A DNA stretch of 6,558 bases from Planctomycetota bacterium (GCA_021809365.1 JAKBAC010000179.1:1-6558), one strand, 5' to 3'; counted from the stretch's first letter, positions 1 through 5,899 are shown. The notes: generated from the letters alone by a model not told the origin. Made by a program: numbers and translations.

Positions 1-564
1 GGGCTTACGAAACAGCCCCCATGGCTCATAACATCCGCGCGGCAGAGACGAAACGCCGGAAAATTCCTCCTCTGCATTCTTCGGCCGGTCGCCGCCCCGC
101 AGTGTCCGCACCAGCCGGATAATCTGCCCGCGAAACTCCAATCCTCCAGCCATTAAAGCGGAGTAGACCAATGGGGCCAGAAAGGCGTTCGTGGCGATAA
201 ACACGTGACCGCCGGGCCGCAGCGCCGATTTTACCAGTTCAGCCCATTGGGTAAAAAAATGGCTTAAACGCTTACGCTCTTTTTCGTCCAGTGCGGTAAA
301 ACGCGGAAGAGGAGCGCGAACATGGCCGTCGAACGAAGGGGGGATGCGCCAGACTCCGCCGTTACCGCTGCCCCGTTTGTGCAACTGATCCAAATCGTAT
401 TCCTTTACCCCGTAGGGCGGGTCAGTAACAATCCCATGAAGTGTATCTTTTGGAACATGGCCCAGCCATTCCAGGCAGTCAGCATGCACCAGCAGGGACC
501 CGCCGATCCGTTTAGACTCGTAATTGAACGCGAGTTCCGGCAAAATAGATGGTTCGTACTTCAT
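1..564 (-). CDS. DNA methyltransferase, DPPY type, N-terminal 188 residues (runs off window)
   Basis: This is the N-terminal part of an S-adenosylmethionine-dependent DNA methyltransferase acting on an exocyclic amino group (N6-adenine or N4-cytosine). Translation from the ATG at 564-562 is open to the window edge with no stop. Motif IV, DPPYG, is at residues 48-52, preceded by the usual run LLVHADCLEWL (about 24-34), where the protein chain leads into the catalytic loop. A hydrophobic strand PGGHVFIATNAF lies near residues 117-128, and YEPWGLFRKP at about 179-188 is a stretch I associate with such methylases. With motif IV this close to the start, the cofactor motif (FxGxG) should lie beyond the window, as in beta-class order; that is inference. 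It starts 4 bases after the stop of the MerR-like gene, so the two are almost certainly co-transcribed and perhaps translationally coupled. Its target sequence is unknown. It could be a solitary methylase or half of a second RM system whose nuclease lies outside the window. Confidence 0.85.
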   Translation of the reverse strand, partial: MKYEPSILPELAFNYESKRIGGSLLVHADCLEWLGHVPKDTLHGIVTDPPYGVKEYDLDQLHKRGSGNGGVWRIPPSFDGHVRAPLPRFTALDEKERKRLSHFFTQWAELVKSALRPGGHVFIATNAFLAPLVYSALMAGGLEFRGQIIRLVRTLRGGDRPKNAEEEFSGVSSLPRGCYEPWGLFRKP

Positions 565-568
565 GGCA

Positions 569-766
569 TCAGTCCCTCAGTGCCTTCACAATATGATCAA
601 GATCACGACGGCTGTAGAGTCGGTATCCGTTAATCGGGTGTCGTCGGGCCTTGAGTTTGCCGGTACGGTCCCAGTTTCTCAATGTGGAAGTCGAGACGCC
701 GAGGTACCCTGCGGCGCCGTTTACGGTAAAGAGTTTTCCAAGTGTTTTTGGAGCTGTAGTCAACAT
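569..766 (-). CDS. MerR/excisionase-like helix-turn-helix protein, 65 aa
   Basis: A small winged-helix DNA-binding protein. Residues 12-35 (FTVNGAAGYLGVSTSTLRNW) form the helix-turn-helix, and residues 41-56 (RRHPINGYRLYSRRDL) give the wing and following helix typical of the MerR/HTH_17 group. It lacks the coiled coil and effector domain of full MerR regulators, so it resembles excisionases or compact regulators. It lies 43 bp after the nuclease stop and 4 bp before the second methyltransferase start, which suggests that it controls, or travels with, that methyltransferase. The ATG at 766-764 has only a weak Shine-Dalgarno (AGG close upstream). A role as controller protein of the RM cluster is plausible but inferred from position only. 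An excisionase role is less likely, because no integrase is seen. Confidence 0.8.
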   Translation of the reverse strand: MLTTAPKTLGKLFTVNGAAGYLGVSTSTLRNWDRTGKLKARRHPINGYRLYSRRDLDHIVKALRD

Positions 767-809
767 TGCCTAAGGTTATCGAACATTAGTAACGTGTGCA
801 ACTGGCGGA

Positions 810-1762
810 TCAAAGTGAGCAAATCCAGCGAGCGATGGAATCAAGTTGCTGGTCGTCGGTCAGGTTCGCGGCGTTATCGAGTTCGCCATCGGAGAGTAGT
901 TTCCATATTTCGTTGGCCATGTTTTTTTCTATTGCGGAAGCGACGAAGAAGGTCTTGGGATTTAACTTTGACTTCTTGAACGCCCGCTTGATGCGCTCGA
1001 TGGCGGAATGAGCTGTCTTCCAGTGTTCGTCCGCCCCCGCAGGGTCGATACCGCCCTTCAATTCGCCCAGGGCAATGTACTGCTCTGGTGAACGGATAAT
1101 TTCCGAAGAAAGCGACTCGTGACTACATTTGAAGAGACAGATATCGACATTATTTTTGGTCAATGGAAGCATAACATTGTAAAGGAGAGTTCGCTGGGAC
1201 CCGTTTCGTCGCCAGGCAAGGCCCTTTAGCTGGATTTCTATATCGGCATCATCCGCCGGCCCTAATGCCCACGATTTCGTTTGCGTGTGGAGCCAGTGAT
1301 AGGGCTGCCGTGCGAGGCGGAGCGAAGATATGATCGCGCGGGTCAGCTTGCCTGCGCCAACGCACCGGCAATATTGCGCATGGACCCCCCGAGGGTGTCG
1401 CCGCGGGTGAGCAAGAATCTGAATACCAATTCCTCGACGAAGTTACTGCCCGCTGGTTCCAGAAAGTTTTCAATCAGGCCCAGCAACGCGGCGAGCCTGT
1501 CCTCATCCTGCAGGTGCGTGATGGCTTTATCGGAAAGTCCTGCTGCCGCGAGCATCGCGGGTTGGATGTCTTTCAGGGCAAGCAGTTCGCCGGGATTCCT
1601 CGCGTTCATGGCGCGGGCTTTTAATGAGCGAGCCTGTGCCACAAACGGGGTGGCTTTTCGATTTTTCTCAATAGCCATTTGGACGAAGCCCGCCCGTATC
1701 GCCGCGTACGGTGTGATCAGATCCTGGCTGGTTCTCAAGTGTAGACCGGCGGAAGTGGGCAC
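810..1762 (-). pseudogene. AvaI/BsoBI-family type II restriction endonuclease, interrupted by one -1 frameshift
   Basis: The enzyme cuts double-stranded DNA; characterised members (AvaI, BsoBI) recognise CYCGRG. The GTG start at 1762-1760 is supported by AAAGGAG seven bases upstream. Residues 1-137 read in one frame (with [17 protein letters not shown] near the end) and then hit TGA at 1345-1343. Restoring one G in the GG pair at 1351-1352 joins this to a second open frame that continues [10 protein letters not shown] and stops at 810-812. The joined protein is 317 residues, matching AvaI/BsoBI (about 315-323). Catalytic residues align with BsoBI D212, E240, K242 and H253: here D207 (NNVDICLF), E234 and K236 (ALGELKGG) and H247 (GADEHWKTA), with the same 13-residue spacing from E to H. 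It follows the methyltransferase stop by 4 bases. As read, the first product lacks every catalytic residue, so the gene is inactive unless the shift is a sequencing error. Family assignment is firm; the broken state is directly seen. Confidence 0.9.
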
Positions 1763-1769
1763 TTCCTCA

Positions 1770-1776
1770 CTCCTTT
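1770..1776 (-). promoter_or_regulatory. Ribosome binding site of the restriction endonuclease
   Basis: AAAGGAG on the minus strand ends seven bases before the GTG at 1762-1760 and overlaps the last codons of the methyltransferase gene. It decides the GTG start over later ATG codons. The overlap with the methyltransferase end suggests translational coupling: nuclease synthesis would then depend on ribosomes completing the methyltransferase, which would lower nuclease output if most ribosomes stop at the frameshift. Confidence 0.7.
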
Positions 1777-2155
1777 TGCCAGACGTAAATGCACTTGCGC
1801 AGCTCGTCCCGTCCGTGTTCCCCCATTTGCTGACTGCTATTGCCTTTCCCTGTTGGCAATACCATTATCTGGAGCACACGGAGCCCCATTCCTTCGGCCA
1901 AAGCTGAAAGTATCAGGTCGACTGATATACTTGCCCCGGCATAACGCACGTTGTCGTTAACCATCATAAATCGCCCGCCGGATTTGAGGAGCCGTGCACA
2001 CTCGAAGACCACGCAAGCCGTTTCGTAGAAGTAACCGCGAACCATGCGAGGTATGCCGTTGTTGTTAAGTGATCCCTGTGCTTTCATCAGGTCCAGGTAG
2101 GCCAAGATTGCCTGGAGAAGTTCTTGATCATCCGTTGCGAGGATCGCAGCCAGTC

Positions 2156-2162
2156 CGGGTTT
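2156..2162 (-). other. Possible slippery heptamer A AAC CCG at the methyltransferase frameshift
   Basis: On the coding strand the heptamer has the X XXY YYZ form and is in the correct phase (AAC and CCG are zero-frame codons). The frame that carries the rest of the methyltransferase is the -1 frame. Seven bases downstream a short hairpin, TGCGA-TCC-TCGCA, can form. This is the layout of programmed -1 frameshift sites, but the hairpin is only 5 bp and A AAC CCG is not a well-known strong bacterial slip site. A lost C from a CCCC run explains the data equally well. Confidence 0.25.
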
Positions 2163-3352
2163 ATTGTCAGGAGGCTTTTAAGCTTATTCTCCACGGTACA
2201 AGTGAGCATGGTTTGGCGGAGGGATGAGAGGCCGGCCTCATCAATTCCCAATATCGCAAGCTCAAGCGCATAGGTTCTGGTGTAGTCGTAGCGGTTGCAA
2301 TAGGGCGGAGAGGTTATAATTGAGTCATACGATGCCGCTGGAAGCTGCGGAAGTATCCCAAGGCAGGAGCCATGGTGCAGGGTTATGTTGCCGTGTGAGT
2401 TGGGTTGCTGGAATAGATCGCAGGGCGCGGAACCGGGCGACAGGTCGGCGAGCATCTCATGAATTTTCGACCTAAATGCGATGTGAAAAGGGAGTATCTC
2501 ACCTTTATTAAAGGGGTTCTGGCCTTGCCTGCGATTTGACCGGTAGTCCCACCTCAAGTATTGGCCGTCCTTGCGAGTGAAGCTTACCGATTCCAAAATA
2601 CACAGCAAGGCAAATCTGAGAACAGCCGAGACCTCCGGGGGTTCCATTTTGGATGCCGCAAGAAAAGATTCAATCTGGAGCTTCGTATCGTCGGGATAGG
2701 CTCCTCGGGTGATGGGAAGTTCCGGGAGAGCTACGCGCTGTCGCGTTTCGCGCCACGGTTGGTGCTCCGACCACCGAGTTAGTGCTGCCGAAATATCACC
2801 GCTAATACCCTTCTCAACGAGTTTGCGAATCGCAATGATCTCCTGGCCAATCGGCAGCAGTTCTATTCCCTCGGAGGCGATACCAAGGCGGCTGGCGGCG
2901 AAAAGCGTGGTGCCGCTGCCGGCGAAGGGGTCCAAGACATTAGCCGCCTTGGCAGCGAACCGGTTGAGGAGATACTCAACCAGGCTGGCGGAAAACCCTT
3001 CTTTATACTTATACCAGCGATATACCGCCTTTGATTTGTTAGCCTGGAAACTCACATCGCGCCGGTCGAGGCTAGTATCCGTGTGCATTCTTTTCGCGAA
3101 CCGTGCCGTGAGGATTGCGTCGAGCCTGTCAATCTCCTGAAGTCCCGCCGCCTCGGCCGGGATGGCGGCGGCCGATACGGCCGCATCTTCTTGCGCGTGC
3201 CCGTAAAGCGCCGCTTGGCTCTGGGCGGCTTCTGCCGTGTGTGATTCGATTGGCTTCATCTTTCTTGGCCTGCTCATTCGGTCCCCCGCAGAAATCACTG
3301 TCGATCTGCGAGTACCGGCTACTTGTTCAACGGCATAGGCGCGACGATCTAA

Positions 3353-3381
3353 AGTATAGTGTCGTGGGCAAAATTTGCCAG
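3353..3381 (-). promoter_or_regulatory. Candidate sigma70 promoter of the RM operon
   Basis: Read on the minus strand: -35 CTGGCA (3376-3381), 17-bp spacer, -10 TATACT (3353-3358). The -10 matches the consensus at five of six bases and the -35 at four. Transcription would begin near 3346, about 70 bases before the methyltransferase ATG. It sits in the short gap between the aquaporin remnant and the methyltransferase. Confidence 0.4.
3367..3379. promoter_or_regulatory. Inverted repeat GGCAAA-A-TTTGCC, candidate operator
   Basis: A perfect palindrome with 6-bp arms around one central base. It lies inside the spacer of the predicted RM promoter and overlaps its -35 box, where a bound dimer would block RNA polymerase. 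Possible binders are the methyltransferase itself or the cluster's MerR-like protein; neither is shown by the sequence. Confidence 0.4.
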
Positions 3382-3403
3382 CGGGCGCGAGGCCTCCACG
3401 GAA

Positions 3404-3724
3404 TTAATCAGGGCTTCCCTGGGCGGCGAGGGTGCCGGCGGTGGTGGGTTTGCCTTTGAGGATCCACTCGAATCCTACGGCGATCATTGCGCCGATGAGC
3501 GGGCCGAGGATGTAGATCCAGCAGGTGCTCAGGTCGCCGCGTATCAGATCGGGAGCAAAAGATCGTACCGGATTCATCGAAGCGCCACTGATGGGAGCCG
3601 CCCAAAGCCCGGCCAGGGCGATGTAACCGCCGACGGCCAGTGCTGCGTTGGAGCCGACATTTCTTGCTCCAGAGGCGGTGCCGAGGATTGTGCTGACCAG
3701 GCCGGTCGTTAATAATATTTCCAT
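3404..3724 (-). pseudogene. Aquaporin (MIP family) remnant, C-terminal half only
   Basis: Aquaporins are six-helix membrane channels for water or small solutes. From the ATG at 3724-3722 about 106 residues remain: one helix (ILLTTGLVSTILGTASG), a second (AALAVGGYIALAGLWAAPIS), the second half-helix signature GASMNPVRSFAPDL (an NPV in place of NPA), and a last helix (CWIYILGPLIGAMIAVGFEWIL), ending at TAA 3404-3406. The first three helices and the first NPA loop of the roughly 230-residue family are missing. Directly upstream the sequence belongs to a different gene, so the N-terminal half was removed by a deletion. The upstream gene's stop (3709-3711) overlaps this ATG region, so the piece might be translated by coupling, but half a channel should not function alone. 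Confidence 0.85.
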
Positions 3725-4023
3725 GGCTGTCCGTCGGCGATGATTAATTTGCCGTTGGCCTGGTCTCTGCAAAGCAGCAGCGGCGACAATTTTCCGCCGC
3801 CGGTAATCGCGTCCACATCCTTCTCAACATGGCCGTTGCTGACTCCCAGCAAAGACAGCCCGGAGGATCGGAAAATGTCTTTTGCCGCAAATTCAGTCAT
3901 ACCGGCCTGTTTCAATTTGCCGGCAATAGCATCGGCTTTGCGTTGACTCATCGTCAAGCTCAAGTAGCGGGCGGCAGCGCGATAGTCATGCTTTTGCGGC
4001 TTGTCTAGCCATTTTATTTTCAT
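3709..4023 (-). pseudogene. Small ParB/Srx-like hypothetical protein, C-terminus lost by fusion to the aquaporin
   Basis: A 104-residue product starting at ATG 4023-4021 with a good AAGGAAG site upstream. The sequence (KIKWLDKPQKHDYRAAARYLSL at the start, KDIFRSSGLSLLGVSNGHVEKD in the middle, KLSPLLLCRD and KLIIADG near the end) matches a small conserved protein of unknown function whose members, as I recall them, continue after IIADG with a YHR-containing tail. That ending resembles the nucleotide-binding loop of ParB-like folds. Here the frame goes from LIIADG into QPWKYY and a stop, and those last codons are aquaporin DNA in another frame. The tail carrying the presumed functional YHR residues is therefore gone. 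The assignment to a ParB-like fold is tentative; the truncation is well supported because both halves are recognisable on either side of about 3725-3735. Confidence 0.7.
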
Positions 4024-4075
4024 AGATCTTCCTTAATATTGTGGCCATAAGCCGATTTCAGTTCGCGACACAGTT

Positions 4076-4112
4076 GGCTAAAAATTCGCCAACGAATGCG
4101 ATATTTTTAGCC
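4076..4112. repeat. Inverted repeat with 10-bp perfect arms
   Basis: GGCTAAAAAT at 4076-4085 is repeated as ATTTTTAGCC at 4103-4112, with 17 bases between. A second overlapping repeat, GTTGGC/GCCAAC (4073-4078 and 4088-4093), competes with it. It lies 53-89 bp upstream of the truncated hypothetical gene on the minus strand, where its promoter would be, so an operator is possible. It lacks the GC-rich stem of a usual terminator. Confidence 0.45.
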
Positions 4113-4191
4113 CACCAGCATTCAGTTCGTCCCCTGCTTTATTATATCCTTACCATCAGGCACTTGCGGCGTGCAGGCAGCCTTGGGATTT

Positions 4192-4220
4192 TTGATTTCA
4201 ACGCAAACGGGCGCTATACT
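4192..4220 (+). promoter_or_regulatory. Sigma70-like promoter, plus strand
   Basis: TTGATT (4192-4197), exactly 17 bases, then TATACT (4215-4220). The boxes match the consensus at four and five of six positions. The start would be near 4226-4228, at the first base of a sequence that can close on itself (see the candidate RNA). It also faces the transglutaminase gene 286 bp downstream and may serve as its promoter with a long leader. Confidence 0.5.
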
Positions 4221-4225
4221 ACGAT

Positions 4226-4369
4226 GGGAGCCTGTGGAAACGAAACGGGCTTGCAGCGTGAATCTGCCAGGGCTTGGCCCTATGCAGGGACAGTGGGCAA
4301 GCATTATTTATCTGGTGAATTCCAGGAGCCTGCCCGGGTAATGTTTGGTGGTTACTCGGATTGACTCCT
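4226..4369 (+). ncRNA. Candidate structured RNA or 5' leader, family not recognised
   Basis: Directly after the promoter, complementary segments nest in order. The closing helix is GGGAG (4226-4230) with CTCCT (4365-4369, one G-U). Inside it, CCT-GT-GGAA (4231-4239) pairs with TTCC-AGG (4320-4326). Then GCTTGC (4249-4254) pairs with GCAAGC (4297-4302). The tip is CTGC-C-AGGGC-TTG-GCCCT-AT-GCAG (4264-4287). A second branch is CCGGGTAA/TTACTCGG (4334-4341 and 4352-4359). The result is a junction with one long arm and one short arm. I do not recognise it as tmRNA, SRP RNA, RNase P RNA, tRNA or a common riboswitch; an extended rod of this kind loosely recalls 6S RNA, but I see no 6S consensus. 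An open frame across this stretch has no ribosome site or recognisable protein and looks spurious. Confidence 0.35.
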
Positions 4370-4474
4370 AAGATGTCACCGGGCTGATCTTGGCGACCCA
4401 GGGGCCTCTCCGAATAACGGGCGAGGTTGCGGTTACACGGACCGCCTTCTCGGGGCGATCAGTTTAGTGGGGAT

Positions 4475-4492
4475 TGGGTAATTGTTTACCCA
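4475..4492 (+). promoter_or_regulatory. 7-bp hairpin just upstream of the transglutaminase ribosome site
   Basis: TGGGTAA-TTGT-TTACCCA is a perfect inverted repeat ending two bases before the GGAG (4495-4498) that serves the ATG at 4506. It could be an operator or an RNA hairpin affecting ribosome access. It is not followed by a T-run, so it is not a terminator. The interval 4370-4474 before it also holds a small GCGGT/ACCGC hairpin but no recognisable gene. Confidence 0.4.
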
Positions 4493-4505
4493 TTGGAGTT
4501 TATAA

Positions 4506-5312
4506 ATGCGCATCCGCATAGGTTACGACATTCATTTTTCAGTTCCGGCGCCTACTCCCCTGATGCTACTGCTGCATACGTATCCGGGCGGATATCACCT
4601 GCTGACCCCGGAGCATCTGGTGATTTCACCTGACGTGCCGGTGGAGAACTTTTCGGATACATTTGGTAACACCTGCTCACGGCTGGTGGCCCAGACGGGC
4701 TTACTGAAACTTTACAACGATACCGTCGTGGAGGTCGATGGAATGCCCGATAAGGGAGATCTTAATGCGCAGCAGCTTGAGATTCAGAATTTGCCGACGG
4801 ACACACTGCGGTTTTTATTGCCATCGCGGTATTGTGAAGTGGACCGTTTGACGGAATTTGCATGGCGACAATTTGGTCTGGGCGTAACGGGCTATCAACG
4901 GGTTCAGGCGGTATGCAATTATGTACATAATCATGTGCAATTCGGTTATCTGTTTGCTGACAGTTCTAAATCCGCGTTTGATGTGTTTAATCAACGACGA
5001 GGAGTTTGCCGGGATTTTGCGCATCTGGCGATCACCCTGTGCCGCTGTCTGGGCATTCCCGCCCGCTATGCCACCGGATATTTAGGTGATATTGGCGTGC
5101 CGCCGAATGCGGATCCCATGGATTTTTCTGCGTGGTTTGAGGTTTTTCTTTCCAATGGCTGGTACACGTTTGACGCCCGGCACAACCATCCGCGCATCGG
5201 GAGAATTGTCATGGCCCACGGTCGCGACGCCGCCGACACAGCCTTAACCACGTCCTTCGGGTTAATGCGGCTCCAGCAGTTCAAAATATGGACCAGCGAA
5301 ATAGCGGCATAA
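4506..5312 (+). CDS. Transglutaminase-like cysteine protein, 268 aa
   Basis: A complete protein of the bacterial transglutaminase-like superfamily, whose members act as cysteine proteases or amide-cross-linking enzymes. The N-terminal beta-rich domain (about 1-100) starts IRIGYDIHFSVPAPTPLM, the usual beginning of this family. The core domain has the nucleophile Cys168 in RRGVCRDFAHLAITLCRCLGIPARY and an acidic residue at Asp223 in WYTFDARHN. In many relatives the segment before it reads DFHAWFE with the catalytic histidine; here it is DFSAWFE, so Ser208 occupies that place, and His226 lies close by. Ser at this position may be a subfamily trait. No signal peptide or membrane segment is visible, which suggests a cytoplasmic protein. 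Start ATG 4506 is supported by GGAG seven bases upstream. It stands alone, convergent with the XRE gene, and its substrate cannot be told from context. Confidence 0.9.
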   Translation: MRIRIGYDIHFSVPAPTPLMLLLHTYPGGYHLLTPEHLVISPDVPVENFSDTFGNTCSRLVAQTGLLKLYNDTVVEVDGMPDKGDLNAQQLEIQNLPTDTLRFLLPSRYCEVDRLTEFAWRQFGLGVTGYQRVQAVCNYVHNHVQFGYLFADSSKSAFDVFNQRRGVCRDFAHLAITLCRCLGIPARYATGYLGDIGVPPNADPMDFSAWFEVFLSNGWYTFDARHNHPRIGRIVMAHGRDAADTALTTSFGLMRLQQFKIWTSEIAA

Positions 5313-5435
5313 TTGGCCGGGATTTCTTCGCTGTTTGTATAGCGCACGGTTGCCCCGGGATGTTGGCGTCATGAGCCAGTGTAGCGGCTATGCTATTTTA
5401 ACGAGTGCCAGCGAATAATGGCCTGCCACCGGTTG

Positions 5436-5792
5436 TCAAACCAAATGAAGTGCGGCAGTGGTTGCACGAGGCGCATGATGCCCGCGATCCTCAAACTGAT
5501 CGATACGAACTGCGCCTTTGGAAAATCGGGCTATCACATCCAGCTCTCCGCCCAAGGCGGCGACAATCTTTCGCAACGTCGATATTTGCATGTCGGACTG
5601 ACCATCGAGTTTCGAGAGGCTCGGCTGTTTAATGCCCAGAGCCTCGGCCACCTCGCGTTGGCTCTTGCCAGCAAGCTTCCGTATTTCACTAAGCAGAAGT
5701 TCACCCAACAGTTCTTTTGTCCGCACTGCCGCGCGAGCCTGCGTTCGTTTGTTTGTCGTGCGCTTCACCAATTCGTCAAATGATTTCGCCAT
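5436..5792 (-). CDS. HigA-like XRE-family regulator (orphan antitoxin), 118 aa
   Basis: A DNA-binding protein like the antitoxins of HigBA/RelE-type toxin-antitoxin pairs. Residues 1-40 (KSFDELVKRTT, then ELLGELLLSEIRKLAG) are a helical lead-in, and the helix-turn-helix spans about 44-67 (SQREVAEALGIKQPSLSKLDG). The tail STLRKIVAALGGELDVIARF and VRIDQF is typical of this antitoxin group. Homologues usually end near VRIDQF; the last 18 residues here (EDRGHHAPRATTAALHLV) look like an added, non-conserved tail, perhaps from a lost stop codon or a small 3' change. ATG 5792-5790 is served by AAAGGGA about seven bases upstream. In the usual operon the toxin gene lies directly upstream, but no toxin-like frame is present on either side, so this is an orphan regulator. 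It likely represses its own promoter, which has a palindrome at its -10 box. Confidence 0.85.
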   Translation of the reverse strand: MAKSFDELVKRTTNKRTQARAAVRTKELLGELLLSEIRKLAGKSQREVAEALGIKQPSLSKLDGQSDMQISTLRKIVAALGGELDVIARFSKGAVRIDQFEDRGHHAPRATTAALHLV

Positions 5793-5861
5793 ATCAAATT
5801 CCCTTTGCCTTTTTCCTTCCGGGAGAACCGGTTGTGAAAATGCTAAAGCGCACTGCTTCCG

Positions 5862-5873
5862 TATGGCACCATA
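5862..5873. promoter_or_regulatory. Palindrome TATGG-CA-CCATA, candidate operator of the XRE gene
   Basis: Perfect 5-bp arms around two bases, overlapping the -10 box of the predicted minus-strand promoter. XRE antitoxins normally bind such short palindromes to repress their own transcription, so this is a fitting site for the HigA-like protein. The binding itself is inferred. Confidence 0.4.
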
Positions 5874-5899
5874 ACAGCCTATAAGCTATATTATATCAA
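5871..5899 (-). promoter_or_regulatory. Sigma70-like promoter of the XRE regulator
   Basis: On the minus strand: -35 TTGATA (5894-5899, five of six), 17-bp spacer, -10 TGTTAT (5871-5876, four of six). Transcription would start near 5864, about 70 bases before the ATG at 5792. The surrounding stretch is notably A+T rich, in contrast to its neighbours. Confidence 0.5.

Larger units (their letters stand above)
1767..3277 (-). pseudogene. AvaI/BsoBI-type N4-cytosine DNA methyltransferase, interrupted by one -1 frameshift
   Basis: The protective partner of the nuclease, expected to put a methyl group on N4 of a cytosine in CYCGRG. I chose ATG at 3277-3275 (GGGGGA lies upstream); a GTG at 3298 would add seven residues. 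Motif X-like KEGFSASLVEYL is near residues 93-104, motif I VLDPFAGSGTT at 114-124, and motif IV TSPPYCNRYDYTRTYALELA at about 322-341. The reading frame leaves homology after about residue 373 and ends at 2087-2089. The frame one base back continues with PGLAAILATDDQELLQAI, then LNNNGIPRMVRGYF, MVNDNVRYAG and [19 protein letters not shown], all C-terminal parts of this family, to TGA at 1767-1769. Joined length is about 503 residues. The shift lies at 2156-2162 (A AAC CCG on the coding strand); one extra C would repair it. It is the first gene of the RM cluster, with a promoter and palindrome at 3353-3381. Either frameshifting, mutation or a base-calling error must be invoked. Confidence 0.9.

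Noticed and set aside
770..809. Minus-strand promoter for the MerR-like gene in its 43-bp upstream gap
   Set aside because: TTGCAC-N17-TAACCT can be drawn but matches the consensus at only about three of six bases in each box and would leave almost no leader.
322..979. Plus-strand open frames opposite the second methyltransferase and MerR-like genes
   Set aside because: They are antisense to well-supported genes, have no ribosome site and no recognisable motif.
1281..1907. 208-codon plus-strand open frame
   Set aside because: It is antisense to the nuclease, whose family motifs lie on the other strand; composition is of a shadow frame.
4041..4364. 107-codon plus-strand open frame in the gap before the transglutaminase
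   Set aside because: No ribosome site, no protein motif, and it runs through the promoter and nested stems at 4192-4369.
5360..5400. Weak TAGC...GCTA followed by TTTT as a terminator after the transglutaminase
   Set aside because: Only a 4-bp stem with mixed composition; too weak to call.
5418..5874. Plus-strand frames over the XRE gene
   Set aside because: Antisense to a clear HTH protein with its own ribosome site and promoter.
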